Shown here piece after piece: positions 52,294-61,440 of a stretch of 64,000 nucleotides of DNA. The DNA lies in NCBI GenBank assembly GCA_017937095.1, contig JAGBEG010000010.1, positions 558,001-622,000 on the forward strand, written 5' to 3'. The notes under the pieces were generated by a model. It was not told the origin of the DNA. It did no database searches and saw only the letters and a program-made list of their open reading frames with translations. Positions within the stretch are counted from its first letter, which is position 1, and every line of letters starts with the position of its first letter. The stretch comes from Roseburia sp. Its GTDB lineage: Bacteria; Bacillota; Clostridia; Lachnospirales; Lachnospiraceae. A program made the position numbers and the translations under genes.

Positions 52294-54954
52294 TTATGCA
52301 ATCTGACCTTCCAACGCCGTTTTCGCTTCTGCGATCGCATCCGGGATGCCTGCCGGGTTCTTGCCGCCTGCCTGCGCCATATTCGGACGTCCGCCGCCTC
52401 CTCCGCCGACCTTGCCCGCAATGCTCTTAATCAGATTGCCTGCATGTGCGCCGCGCGCCATCGCCCCGTCCGTTGCCATTGCGACCAGATTGACCTTGCC
52501 GTCCGCTGCAGATGCCAGTACAACAACACCTTCGCCCAGCTTGCCGCGGAGCTGATCGCCGAGATCTCTAAGACCGTTCATGTCAACGCCGTCAACGCTC
52601 ACTGCAAGCAGCTTCACGCCCTTTACCTCCACGACCTGATCCATAACATCGCCGAGCGCTTCCTTTGCCGCCTTGCTCTTTAAGGACTCGTTCTCACTTG
52701 TAAGCGCCTTGATTTCAGCCATCATATGCTGGATCTTCTCCACAAGAGTCGCCGGAGTTGCCTTTGCAGCCTTCGCAGCCGCTTCAAGCTCCTCCTCTTC
52801 CTTCTGGTAATATGCGAAAACATTATCGCCTGTCAGCGCCTCAATACGGCGCACGCCTGCCGCCACACCGCTCTCGGAAACAATCTTAAAGACCGCGATA
52901 TCTCCGGTATTCTTCACATGCGTACCGCCGCAGAACTCCTTGGAGAAGTCGCCCATGGATACGACACGGACCGTCTCGCCGTACTTCTCGCCGAACAGCG
53001 CCATCGCTCCGGTCTTCTTCGCTTCCTCTACGGTCATGATGTCTGTGCGGACCTCGATTCCCTCACTGATCTTCTCGTTGACCATCTGCTCGACCTTCTT
53101 TAATTCCTCCGGCGTCATTGCGGCAAAATGGCTGAAATCGAAACGGGTACGCTCGGAATCCTGATAGGAGCCTGCCTGCTCAACATGCGTGCCAAGCACC
53201 TCGCGAAGGGCTTTCTGGAGCAGATGCGTTGCGGAATGGTTCCGGCAGACTCTTGCACGCAGCTTCTCGTCGACCGAAAGCTCTGCCTCGTCTCCGTTCT
53301 TGATCATGCCGCTTGTCATCCTGCCGATATGACCGACCTTGCCGCCGAGCAGCTTTACGGTGTCCTCTACCTGGAATGTACCGCCTGCTGTGCGGATCAC
53401 GCCCTTATCGCCCTGCTGACCGCCCATGGTCGCATAGAAAGGCGTCTTCTCCGTGATAATCGTGCCGATTTCTCCGTCGGAGAGCGCTTCGACAATCTCT
53501 GTCTCCGTCGTCATCACCAGAACCTTCGACGTTACGTTCAATGCGTCATATCCGACAAATTCCGTCGTGATGGACGGGTCGATAGACTCGTAGACCGTCA
53601 CATCCGCGCCCATGTAGTTCGTCACCTTGCGCGCCTTACGCGCCTTTGTCCGCTGCTCCTCCATCGCTGCCGTAAAACCTGCCTCGTCGATGGTAAATCC
53701 CTTTTCCTCAAGAATTTCCTGCGTCAGGTCAAGCGGGAATCCATAGGTGTCATACAGCTTGAACGCATTCTCGCCGGAGAGCATCTTCTCTCCCTTCGCC
53801 ACCATCTCATCCTCCATATCGGAAAGGATGGAAAGTCCCTGATCGATCGTCTTATTGAAATTCTCTTCTTCCTGCGTCAGAACCTTGAAAATAAAATCCT
53901 GCTTCTCGATAAGCTCCGGATATCCGTCGCCGCTCTCCTTTATCACGGTAGCTGCAAGCGTCGCCATAAAGGTTCCCTCGATACCGAGCATTCTTCCGTG
54001 TCTCGCCGCGCGGCGGATGATACGGCGGAGCACATAGCCCCTACCCTCATTGGACGGCATGATACCGTCGGAAATCATAAATGTCGCGGAACGGATATGA
54101 TCGGTAATCAGACGGATGGAAACATCATCGAGCGCATCCTTCTGATAAGTCTTGCCGGACAACTCGCATACCTTATCACGGATCGCCTTCATTGTGTCGA
54201 TGTCAAAGACCGAATCCACATCCTGCATGACTACTGCAAGACGCTCAAGCCCCATACCTGTATCAATGTTCTTCTGCGCAAGCTCGGTATAGCCGCCCTT
54301 GCCGTCTCCCTCGAACTGTGTGAATACGTTGTTCCAGACCTCCATGAAACGGTCGCAGTCACAGCCGACCTTACAGTCCGGACGGCCGCAGCCATACTTC
54401 TCTCCGCGGTCATAGTAGATCTCAGAACACGGACCGCACGGACCGGCGCCGTGCTCCCAGAAATTGTCGCACTCTCCCGTCTCTGGGTCGCGGTAAAAAC
54501 GCGTAATGCGCTCCGCCGGAACCCCGATTTCCTGATTCCAGATCGTAAACGCCTCGTCGTCCTCCCCATAGATGGACGGATAAAGCCTGTCCTCTTCGAG
54601 TCCCAGCACCTTCGTCAGAAACTCCCAGGACCATGCAATCGCCTCATGCTTAAAATAATCACCGAATGAAAAGTTTCCGAGCATCTCAAAAAAGGTCAGA
54701 TGTCTCGCCGTCTTACCGACATTCTCAATATCTCCGGTACGGATACACTTCTGACATGTCGTCACTCTTCTTCTCGGCGGAATCTCCTGTCCTGTAAAAT
54801 ATGGCTTAAGCGGCGCCATACCTGCATTGATCAAAAGCAGACTGTTGTCATTGTGCGGCACCAGTGAAAAACTGTTCATCACAAGATGATCCTTGCTCTT
54901 AAAAAAATCCAGATACATCCTGCGAAGTTCATTCTCTCCATAAAACTTCTTCAC
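52294..54954 (-). CDS. alaS: Alanine--tRNA ligase
   Basis: This 886-residue class II synthetase has the N-terminal aminoacylation domain (ELRRMYLDFFKSKDHL, TFFEMLGNFSFGDYFK), the editing site NHSATHLLQKALR with CGGTHVKNTGD, and a glycine-rich C-terminal C-Ala domain (GGGGGRPNMAQAGG). The start is GTG at 54954, because TTGGAGGA lies 8 bp upstream; the longer frame would start on the TTG inside that ribosome-binding site. It follows a 50-residue membrane protein gene from a shared promoter. Confidence 0.97.
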   Translation of the reverse strand: MKKFYGENELRRMYLDFFKSKDHLVMNSFSLVPHNDNSLLLINAGMAPLKPYFTGQEIPPRRRVTTCQKCIRTGDIENVGKTARHLTFFEMLGNFSFGDYFKHEAIAWSWEFLTKVLGLEEDRLYPSIYGEDDEAFTIWNQEIGVPAERITRFYRDPETGECDNFWEHGAGPCGPCSEIYYDRGEKYGCGRPDCKVGCDCDRFMEVWNNVFTQFEGDGKGGYTELAQKNIDTGMGLERLAVVMQDVDSVFDIDTMKAIRDKVCELSGKTYQKDALDDVSIRLITDHIRSATFMISDGIMPSNEGRGYVLRRIIRRAARHGRMLGIEGTFMATLAATVIKESGDGYPELIEKQDFIFKVLTQEEENFNKTIDQGLSILSDMEDEMVAKGEKMLSGENAFKLYDTYGFPLDLTQEILEEKGFTIDEAGFTAAMEEQRTKARKARKVTNYMGADVTVYESIDPSITTEFVGYDALNVTSKVLVMTTETEIVEALSDGEIGTIITEKTPFYATMGGQQGDKGVIRTAGGTFQVEDTVKLLGGKVGHIGRMTSGMIKNGDEAELSVDEKLRARVCRNHSATHLLQKALREVLGTHVEQAGSYQDSERTRFDFSHFAAMTPEELKKVEQMVNEKISEGIEVRTDIMTVEEAKKTGAMALFGEKYGETVRVVSMGDFSKEFCGGTHVKNTGDIAVFKIVSESGVAAGVRRIEALTGDNVFAYYQKEEEELEAAAKAAKATPATLVEKIQHMMAEIKALTSENESLKSKAAKEALGDVMDQVVEVKGVKLLAVSVDGVDMNGLRDLGDQLRGKLGEGVVVLASAADGKVNLVAMATDGAMARGAHAGNLIKSIAGKVGGGGGGRPNMAQAGGKNPAGIPDAIAEAKTALEGQIA

Positions 54955-54993
54955 GACTACTTCCTCCAAAATGTCTCTTCTTATTGTAATATC

Positions 54994-55146
54994 TTATTCT
55001 GTCTTCTCGCTGCCTGCGGCTTCCTTCGCTTTCTTTGCCTCGCTGCTTGCGCTCCATTTCTTTCCGGCGAAAACACCGAGTGCCGCCACTGCCACCAAAA
55101 CCACGAAAATCAGTAAATAATGAACCAACCATCCCAAAAATGCCAT
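54994..55146 (-). CDS. Small single-span membrane protein upstream of alaS
   Basis: This 50-residue frame reads MAFLGWLVHYLLIFVVLVAV with one membrane helix (about 8-28), then a basic-acidic tail SASSEAKKAKEAAGSEKTE. It lies 39 bp upstream of alaS behind a promoter at 55226-55255. Similar small proteins beside alaS are familiar to me from Lachnospiraceae but have no assigned function. Confidence 0.75.
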   Translation of the reverse strand: MAFLGWLVHYLLIFVVLVAVAALGVFAGKKWSASSEAKKAKEAAGSEKTE

Positions 55147-55225
55147 AGCTCTGCCCTGCCTTTCTTCTCTCCTTCGTCTTTAAGGAGAAATCCTCCCTAA
55201 TGGCGAAAACTCCCATAACTAATTT

Positions 55226-55255
55226 AGTATAGCGCAACTGTTTTACTGTCGTCAA
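55226..55255 (-). promoter_or_regulatory. Promoter of the small membrane protein and alaS
   Basis: On the minus strand TTGACG (55250-55255), 18 bp and TATACT (55226-55231). No alanine T-box is present in the leader. Confidence 0.65.
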
Positions 55256-55287
55256 GTGCTCTCTTCCTATTCCGCCTGAATCTCTTT

Positions 55288-56043
55288 CTATTCCTCCTGA
55301 ATCGGGAAGACCTGATTCTCATGGACAATCTCAACGACCCTCTCCGCCATGGCAGCGTTGGAAATCTTCCTGCGATACTCCCGGATTCCGGCATAGTCCT
55401 GCCACATATGCATCGGAAAGACATAATCCGCATCCGTGTGCTCCAGAAAATAATCAAGCCCAGTGAACTGGTACTGCCCAAGCCTTGGGTCTGCCGGAAC
55501 GAACGCCAGATGAATTTTCTTATTTGAAAGCCGCCTGATCTGCCCGCGGTAATTGGACGCCATCATCCCGTTGATCAAATCGCCCGCGCCCTCCCATTGC
55601 CAATCGTTTAAGTCGCCTGCATGGTATAAGCCAACGCCGTTCGTCTCCACATAGAACGCCACACCGGCGTCCGTGGAGCGCAGCGTCTCGATATTCAGAT
55701 CGCCTGCCCTGTATTTCTCACAAGGGCTGACATAGAGAATCTTCTTTGAAATCTCCGCCGAAAATCCATGCTTTTCCAGAAAATGAGGACTCATCTTACA
55801 ATCCTTGGAAAAGATATAATGAATGTCGGAATACCTCTCCGCCCACCGGAGCACATCCATATCAAAATGGTCACGGTGCTTGTGGCTGGCAAACACATAA
55901 ACCGGCGTATCCGGTTCGTACTCAGGAAGCACGCCGCCAAAGTGATACCCCTCCATGCGGTCGCCGTTGAACCAGTCAAAAATCAGCACCTTCTCATCCA
56001 CCTCAACAAGAAAACAGCTATGATGTATAAAAATAACCTGCAT
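55288..56043 (-). CDS. MBL-fold metallo-hydrolase (UlaG-like)
   Basis: This 251-residue protein begins VIFIHHSCFLVEVDEKVLIFD and has the metal motif FASHKHRDHFD plus YHAGDLNDWQWEG and VFPMHMWQD, the UlaG/YycJ-like type of metallo-beta-lactamase fold. It is cytosolic. The substrate is unknown. It lies close to the purine-salvage genes but is separated from them by 56 bp. Confidence 0.9.
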   Translation of the reverse strand: MQVIFIHHSCFLVEVDEKVLIFDWFNGDRMEGYHFGGVLPEYEPDTPVYVFASHKHRDHFDMDVLRWAERYSDIHYIFSKDCKMSPHFLEKHGFSAEISKKILYVSPCEKYRAGDLNIETLRSTDAGVAFYVETNGVGLYHAGDLNDWQWEGAGDLINGMMASNYRGQIRRLSNKKIHLAFVPADPRLGQYQFTGLDYFLEHTDADYVFPMHMWQDYAGIREYRRKISNAAMAERVVEIVHENQVFPIQEE

Positions 56044-56099
56044 ATAAATTTCCTCAACCTAATAGTAAACAATGATGCGGCGTCTTAGTAATTCCCAGC

Positions 56100-57446
56100 T
56101 CACTGCATGCGGCGGATAATCTGATTCGCATGCGCATAAATCTCCTTCGGATCAAATCCGATTTCAAAATGATTCTCCTCATAGAGCACTTTGCCGTTAA
56201 TCATCGTCAGCTTCACGTTCTGCTTGCTGCCGCTGTAGACAAGATTCTTCACGATATTGTTCTCCGGCTGCATATTCGGCTGCTGCAAGTCGATCATGAT
56301 AAGATCCGCCTTCTTGCCGACTGCAAGGCTGTCACAGTCGTCTAACTGCATCGCGTGCGCGCCGCCTGCCGTTGCCATATAGAGAATCTCATCCGCGCAT
56401 ACACACTCCGCATCCATCTCGCGCACCTTTGCAAGCGTGGAAGTTAAGAACATCTCGCGGAACATATCCAGACAGTTGTTGCTCGCCGGACCGTCCGTAC
56501 CGATTGCCATAGAGATTCCCTCATCCACAAAACGCTTTGTCGGGCAGATCCCGGACGCAAGCTTCAGATTTGACGCAGGATTTGTCACTGCGGTAAGCTT
56601 TCTCTTCTTAAATATCTCAAAATCTGGCTCCTCCAACCATACGCAGTGATAACCGCCGCCGCCGTACTCATACATGCCAAGCGAATCCGTAAGCTGCGTC
56701 GGCGTCATGCCCCAGCGCTCCTTACACTCCGCCACCTCGCTCTTTGTCTCGGAGTTGTGCAGCCACACCGGGGATTTCAGCTTCTGCGCCAGTCCCGCAA
56801 CGCCCTCCATCAGTTCCTTAGACGTCGTATACTCCGCATGGAAGCCCACGATAAAAGAGGTAAGATCGCTCATCTCATTGACAATGTGGTAATTCTCCTC
56901 CATCAGCTCAACTGTACCGCCGAAATTGTTAAGACCGCTCGTCTGCACCGTACGGAAGCCCGTATCTACAGACGCTTTCGCATTCACCGGCGGGAAGAAG
57001 TACATATCAAAATTCGATGTGATACCGCTGGTCAGATACTCCATAATGCCTAAAATATTCAGCCAGTACACATCGTCCTCCGTGAGCTGCCCCTCCTTCG
57101 GGAACACCTGCTGATACAGCCAGTCCTGCAGCGGAAGATCGTCCGCATAGGAACGCAAAAAAGTCATTGCCGTGTGCGTGTGGGCATTCTTAAAGCCCGG
57201 CATCAGAAGATTCCCCTGTACGTCAATCTCCCTGTCCCACACGATAGCGTCCGCATCTGTCGCAATTTCCGGCGCTGTCTGCGGTTCCTGCCCCGAAAGC
57301 CCACGGGCGGATGCCGCATCCTCCGCTCTGCCGTCACCGATGTAGCAGATCGTATCTCCCTTCACCCAGAGTTCTCCCTCTGTAATCTCAAACTTATGAT
57401 TGTCTGCGAGTTTCAAAATCTTCGCATTATAAAACCGTGTATTCAT
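56100..57446 (-). CDS. Amidohydrolase, MtaD/5'-deoxyadenosine deaminase type
   Basis: This 448-residue metal enzyme has the N-terminal metal site NAHTHTAMTFLRSYADDLPLQDWL, a later His in WLHNSETKSEV and the catalytic Asp in AIGTDGPASNNCLDMFREM. These are the motifs of adenosine/S-adenosylhomocysteine/5'-deoxyadenosine deaminases. It starts 22 bp after the purine-nucleoside phosphorylase gene, so a purine-salvage unit is likely. The ATG at 57446 (GGAG 7 bp upstream) gives the family N-terminus. Confidence 0.9.
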   Translation of the reverse strand: MNTRFYNAKILKLADNHKFEITEGELWVKGDTICYIGDGRAEDAASARGLSGQEPQTAPEIATDADAIVWDREIDVQGNLLMPGFKNAHTHTAMTFLRSYADDLPLQDWLYQQVFPKEGQLTEDDVYWLNILGIMEYLTSGITSNFDMYFFPPVNAKASVDTGFRTVQTSGLNNFGGTVELMEENYHIVNEMSDLTSFIVGFHAEYTTSKELMEGVAGLAQKLKSPVWLHNSETKSEVAECKERWGMTPTQLTDSLGMYEYGGGGYHCVWLEEPDFEIFKKRKLTAVTNPASNLKLASGICPTKRFVDEGISMAIGTDGPASNNCLDMFREMFLTSTLAKVREMDAECVCADEILYMATAGGAHAMQLDDCDSLAVGKKADLIMIDLQQPNMQPENNIVKNLVYSGSKQNVKLTMINGKVLYEENHFEIGFDPKEIYAHANQIIRRMQ

Positions 57447-57468
57447 ATCATTTCTCCATTCGTTTCGT

Positions 57469-58308
57469 TTACTCTGCATTCTCTCTTCCGATTCCCAGAA
57501 TCGTCTCCGTCACGAGCGCCTTGAACTTCGGAGCGACCGCATCGGCAGCCTCCTGCACCTCCTTATGAGAAAGCGGTTTAGCCGAAATACCGCACGCAAG
57601 ATTGGAAATACAGGAAATTCCAACAATCCGCATCCCCATATGTCTCGCCGCAATCGCCTCGCACGCCGTGCTCATGCCGACAGCATCCGCGCCGAGCGTC
57701 CGGCACATTGCAACCTCCTTCGGCGACTCATACTGCGGACCGGAAAGCTGCAAATAAGTGCCCTCTTTTAAGTCGATTCCAAGCTCAACTGCCGCTTTCT
57801 TTACAATCCCGCGAAGCGCCGGATCATAAATCTCGCTCATATCCGGGAAGCGGACGCCAAGCTCGTCGATATTCGCCCCGCGAAGCGGCGACGGCACGAA
57901 GCTTGCGATCTGATCCTTAATCAGCATAAAATCACCCGGCTTCATTCCAAGCTGGATGCCGCCTGCCGCATTCGTAAGAAACAGCACCTTCGCCCCCATC
58001 AGCTTCATCAGGCGCGCCGGAAGTACGACGTCCGACATCTCATACCCTTCATAGTAATGCACTCTTCCCTGCATACACACGACCGGAACCTCGCCGACAT
58101 AGCCGAAAATAAATTTCCCCGCATGCCCCGGCACCGTAGAGACCGGAAAGCCCTCGATCTCGTGATAATCGAGCGTTGCCTCCACACGGATATCCTTCGC
58201 GTAATCGCCAAGCCCCGAGCCTAATACGAGCGCGACCTCCGGTGTAAAATCAATCTTTGCCTTATAGCTCTCATAGCATTGCAGCAGCTTTTCATATAAC
58301 GGATTCAT
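57469..58308 (-). CDS. Purine-nucleoside phosphorylase (class I, trimeric type)
   Basis: This 279-residue enzyme has LVLGSGLGDYAKDI, VPGHAGKFIFG, GRVHYYEGY and LFLTNAAGGI, the signatures of class I purine-nucleoside phosphorylases that split guanosine, inosine and their deoxy forms with phosphate. Cytosolic. It precedes the adenosine-type deaminase gene, matching a nucleoside salvage route. Confidence 0.95.
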   Translation of the reverse strand: MNPLYEKLLQCYESYKAKIDFTPEVALVLGSGLGDYAKDIRVEATLDYHEIEGFPVSTVPGHAGKFIFGYVGEVPVVCMQGRVHYYEGYEMSDVVLPARLMKLMGAKVLFLTNAAGGIQLGMKPGDFMLIKDQIASFVPSPLRGANIDELGVRFPDMSEIYDPALRGIVKKAAVELGIDLKEGTYLQLSGPQYESPKEVAMCRTLGADAVGMSTACEAIAARHMGMRIVGISCISNLACGISAKPLSHKEVQEAADAVAPKFKALVTETILGIGRENAE

Positions 58309-58413
58309 CCCCTGTTCTCCCTTCCTTCACGCCTCCCGATTGGCGCAATCAAAATCTTTAAAACAATTAAACTCAGTATATCCGAAAAAAAGGAATTTGA
58401 CAACCGGAAAGGA

Positions 58414-58501
58414 CGCATCCTGCCCGACAGGGCTTTTACTCTATAGGAATCAGCACTTTCACACTTTACAACAACACGGTATTTCCTATAGAGCAAAAAA
58501 G
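58414..58501. repeat. Repeat family 2, copy 2
   Basis: CTATAGGAAT and ATTTCCTATAGAGCAAAAAA are the inverted ends, as in 50401-50489. The 10-bp sequence GACGCATCCT stands at both borders (58412-58421 and 58501-58510), the right one reaching the stop codon of the YczE/YitT gene. Confidence 0.82.
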
Positions 58502-58508
58502 ACGCATC

Positions 58509-59159
58509 CTACGCTTCCATGCCGAGCATGGGACGTATGCGCTCTCCGACCCACGAGATCACCGGTCCCAATGTAAAACCCATCACAATCGTGACAATTC
58601 CGATATGTGCGCCGAACAAATACGCAATCACAATGACAAGCAGATCATATGCACAGCGCACGACCCTGTAAGGAAATCTTGTCTGCGCCTTGTGGACAAT
58701 CGCCGGAAGTGCATCATAGGGCGACGTTCCCAACTCCACGTCAATGTAGACCGCGACCGCCACGATAAACAGCGCCAGCGCCGGAATCAACACCGCAATG
58801 CGTACTCCCATGGAATCAAACAGTCCTTCCGGAAGCATTCCATCCCACAGCCATGAAAAGAAATCAACGGAATATCCCACCAGAAACATGTTGGCGAGCA
58901 TCCCGAAACCGATGTACTCTCTTCCCCATAGAATCACGAAAATAAAAAGGATGCAGTTAAAAAAAGCCTGCCAGCTTCCAAGGCTTACGCCGAGCTTTGA
59001 CGCTACCGCAAGATTCAGGCTTGTGCAGGGATCCGTTCCCATGTCCACCAGTACAAGCCATGACAGTGCAAAGCCCATTGTAATCACCGCAAGAATCACC
59101 GTAATCAGACGCTTTGTAAAATTCTCTTTCCGATACATCCCCTTTATAAAATCCTTCAT
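58509..59159 (-). CDS. YczE/YyaS/YitT family membrane protein
   Basis: This 216-residue protein with five or six membrane helices has GTDPCTSLNLAVASKLGVSLGSWQAFFN and ELGTSPYDALPAIVH, two internal repeats with the GTDP/GTSP motif of this family. The function is not established. It ends at the border of a family-2 repeat. Confidence 0.9.
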   Translation of the reverse strand: MKDFIKGMYRKENFTKRLITVILAVITMGFALSWLVLVDMGTDPCTSLNLAVASKLGVSLGSWQAFFNCILFIFVILWGREYIGFGMLANMFLVGYSVDFFSWLWDGMLPEGLFDSMGVRIAVLIPALALFIVAVAVYIDVELGTSPYDALPAIVHKAQTRFPYRVVRCAYDLLVIVIAYLFGAHIGIVTIVMGFTLGPVISWVGERIRPMLGMEA

Positions 59160-59214
59160 CTTCCCTCACCGTTTTTCATAGATTTGTCACCTCATCATAC
59201 CATACCATCTCTCT

Positions 59215-59245
59215 AAAAAAAAGAGCTTCGCCGCTCTTCTTATTT
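59215..59245. terminator. Terminator-like hairpin between divergent genes
   Basis: AAGAGC (59221-59226) pairs with GCTCTT (59233-59238) with A and T runs on both sides. It lies upstream of the YczE/YitT gene and before the + strand gene at 59297, so it does not follow a known gene; its direction is unclear. Confidence 0.5.
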
Positions 59246-59296
59246 TTTTCCCGTTTCGGACGATATATGTGATAGAACCTTTCACAGGAGGAACTT

Positions 59297-59881
59297 ATGC
59301 ATACTTTCCATTTACACGGCTTAAACCGCGTCCTGCACCCCGGGCGGGACAACAAGACCGCCACAGAGCGCGTCATAAACAATCTTGGCAAATCAAATCT
59401 CGGACTGCACCGGCAAGAAGCGACGGCAGCCACTACGCTTGACAGCTTTACCATCACGCAGAATATCTCCGAACTTCTCAGCCCCGCCTGCGGCATGACC
59501 GAGGAAGAGAAATCCTCCTATCTCGCAAAGATCATGGCAAAATTAAAGAGCGGCAAGCGGCTGACCGCAGAGGAAATGCGCTTTCTGCAGGCGGAGGACC
59601 CGCAGCTTTACCAGCAGGCAGCGCGCGTACAGACCATGCGGGATTCCTTAGAAGCCCGTCTTTCTTCGTGTTCCTCCAAGGAAGAGGCGGAGACGATCTA
59701 TGCTGATGCACTCTCCCACATTGGTGATGATGATCCGATGAAGAAGTATATCGTCGCAGCCTGCGACGATGCGATGAAAGAGTTCCGGAAATCTGACGAC
59801 TATCAGTCACTTCCTGAGACGGAGAAGGACGCCGCAGAATCCGACAGGCATCCGTCAATTTCTGACGCGGAGAAACCATAA
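59297..59881 (+). CDS. Hypothetical helical protein
   Basis: This is a 194-residue soluble protein not recognised by me. It has a helical, charged middle (MTEEEKSSYLAKIMAKLKSGKRLTAEEMRFLQAEDPQLYQQA) and an acidic C-terminus. GGAGGAACTT before the ATG gives a clear start. It is A+T-poor like its neighbours and has no signal peptide or membrane segment. Confidence 0.7.
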   Translation: MHTFHLHGLNRVLHPGRDNKTATERVINNLGKSNLGLHRQEATAATTLDSFTITQNISELLSPACGMTEEEKSSYLAKIMAKLKSGKRLTAEEMRFLQAEDPQLYQQAARVQTMRDSLEARLSSCSSKEEAETIYADALSHIGDDDPMKKYIVAACDDAMKEFRKSDDYQSLPETEKDAAESDRHPSISDAEKP

Positions 59882-60169
59882 GTAAAATGCATAATTCCCT
59901 TTTCCCTCATATACGCAGTAGTCCTCACAGCAAATCCGCCATACATCTTCACAAAAGCGCTCAAATTCATACGCACAGGCTGGCGTTTTCTCTAAAATCG
60001 TGTTTCGCCTTGATATCGCAATCGCAATATGTTCGCTTATCAGCGGAAACGTATGGAAACTCCGGCAGCTTTTTTGCCCTCTTACTCGGTCTGGTTATTG
60101 GATTTGCACGCACCCTGTCATAATCGAGCAATTTTTTTATATGCTTTTTGTTGTTTGCATCATAACACT

Positions 60170-60289
60170 TTAAAAAGCTTCCACCTCATCCATAAAGCGG
60201 TAAAATTCCTCTATTCTCTCATCATCCTTACAATATCCGATTCCGCTTTTCACATATTCCAGAAAGACGTTTTTATAATCTTCGTTCAT
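60170..60289 (-). CDS. Small protein coupled to the metallophosphoesterase gene
   Basis: This 39-residue frame, MNEDYKNVFLEYVKSGIGYC followed by a charged helix, begins with an ATG that overlaps the metallophosphoesterase stop codon by 4 bp (ATGA). Coupling and a helical, charged composition favour a real gene. The 59882-60169 stretch next to it holds no other gene I can support. Confidence 0.55.
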   Translation of the reverse strand: MNEDYKNVFLEYVKSGIGYCKDDERIEEFYRFMDEVEAF

Positions 60290-60828
60290 TGCCGCAGTTC
60301 CTCTCCCATCGCAAAAAATTCCAAAATCTCCTCAATGCTGACAGGACACATGTTATTCGCATCGACTCCGACGTCATAACGGCGGATTCCCTGTTCGAGA
60401 TTGCGGTAATTATAGTCTGCGTGGTTGTGCTGATGTCCATGCAGATGAAATGCGCCGCGATAAAAGCCCTTCCATTCCTCAATCGGGTAATGAAACAGAA
60501 TAAATTCGTTGTTCTGGTATTTTAATTCGTGATAATCCTTAATCCATTCAAAAATATACTTGTCAAATTCTTTCTGCTCCGCAAAGCGGTCATGATTTCC
60601 CTTCACCAGATACTTGCGCCCCTTAAGCCGGCTTAACGCCTCCGTCGCATAAGAAGCGCCCTTCATCGTCACATCGCCCAGAATATAGACCTCGTCAGCC
60701 GCACCGACCTTTCGATTCCAGTTCTCTATCAGGACCTGATTCATTTTTTCCGCATTCGGAAACGGGCGGTTTACATGCTGAATTACTTTGTCGTGGTAAA
60801 AGTGCAGATCAGCCGTAAAATATATCAT
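60286..60828 (-). CDS. Calcineurin-like metallophosphoesterase
   Basis: This 180-residue enzyme has the metal motifs DLHFYHDKVI (7-16), GDVTMKG, GNHD and HGHQHNH, the signature of a two-metal phosphoesterase. The substrate is unknown. It overlaps the SMI1/KNR4 gene by 4 bp and the 39-residue gene by 4 bp. Confidence 0.93.
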   Translation of the reverse strand: MIYFTADLHFYHDKVIQHVNRPFPNAEKMNQVLIENWNRKVGAADEVYILGDVTMKGASYATEALSRLKGRKYLVKGNHDRFAEQKEFDKYIFEWIKDYHELKYQNNEFILFHYPIEEWKGFYRGAFHLHGHQHNHADYNYRNLEQGIRRYDVGVDANNMCPVSIEEILEFFAMGEELRQ

Positions 60829-61421
60829 AGTGATACCTCGCTTAAAAAATCATACCCCCACCTCATCAGCTTTTGCAGATACTCCTCAAAGCTGTCCGCA
60901 ATGACCCAAAGTTCATCGGGGTCATGCAGATACCGCACGATTTGTCCCTTTTTCCCCTTGGACGACGGGGAAAAGTCAATAAATAACTGCGAGGATCCTC
61001 CATTGTTCATGCAGTCGGAAAAATGCAGCCAGCACAGCCCGCGCGCGTTGTCCGTTATCCGCTCGTCAATCGAAACGGCGTCGCCAAATTTCCTATTTAC
61101 AAAATCAAACAGCCATTCCATATCCTCTTTCTCTGTCATCTGCTCCGCAGACAGCAGATAATAAGGATATCCTTCCACATCCGAGCCGAGAAAATAGAGC
61201 GCAGTCCGTTCTCCCGCATACTCCCTGTGATATGTACCGTCCACATAGTTCAATAACTCTATCAGACAATCCGGCGTTTCGGGATAAGCCGTCCGCAGCT
61301 TTTCGATATCCGCCCTGTCTGCGCCATGCGCAATGCGCTCAAAATGCGCCCACTTTTCTCCTGCTCCGCTGTCAGCGTATGCCTTTTTCAGACCTGTTAT
61401 ATAGTTCTGTACCGTATCCAT
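60825..61421 (-). CDS. SMI1/KNR4 family protein
   Basis: This 198-residue protein has IEKLRTAYPETPDCLIELLNYVDGTYH, LYFLGSDVEGYPYYLLS and SSQLFIDFSPSSKGKKGQIVRYLHDPDELWVIADSFEEYL, typical of SMI1/KNR4 (SUKH) proteins, which often serve as immunity proteins. TGGGGGTT 5 bp upstream favours the ATG at 61421 over 61433. No polymorphic toxin is visible beside it. It is coupled to the metallophosphoesterase gene. Confidence 0.85.
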   Translation of the reverse strand: MDTVQNYITGLKKAYADSGAGEKWAHFERIAHGADRADIEKLRTAYPETPDCLIELLNYVDGTYHREYAGERTALYFLGSDVEGYPYYLLSAEQMTEKEDMEWLFDFVNRKFGDAVSIDERITDNARGLCWLHFSDCMNNGGSSQLFIDFSPSSKGKKGQIVRYLHDPDELWVIADSFEEYLQKLMRWGYDFLSEVSL

Positions 61422-61440
61422 GATAACCCCCATTTCTGAC

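Noticed and set aside
53128-54669. Long + strand open frame of 513 codons
   Set aside because: It is antisense to alaS, which has clear motifs over the whole stretch.
55147-55287. T-box in front of alaS
   Set aside because: No GGTGG-type or TGGNACCGCG motif is present in the leader.
59887-60123. + strand frame of 78 codons
   Set aside because: No ribosome-binding site or family motif, and a composition typical of noncoding DNA.
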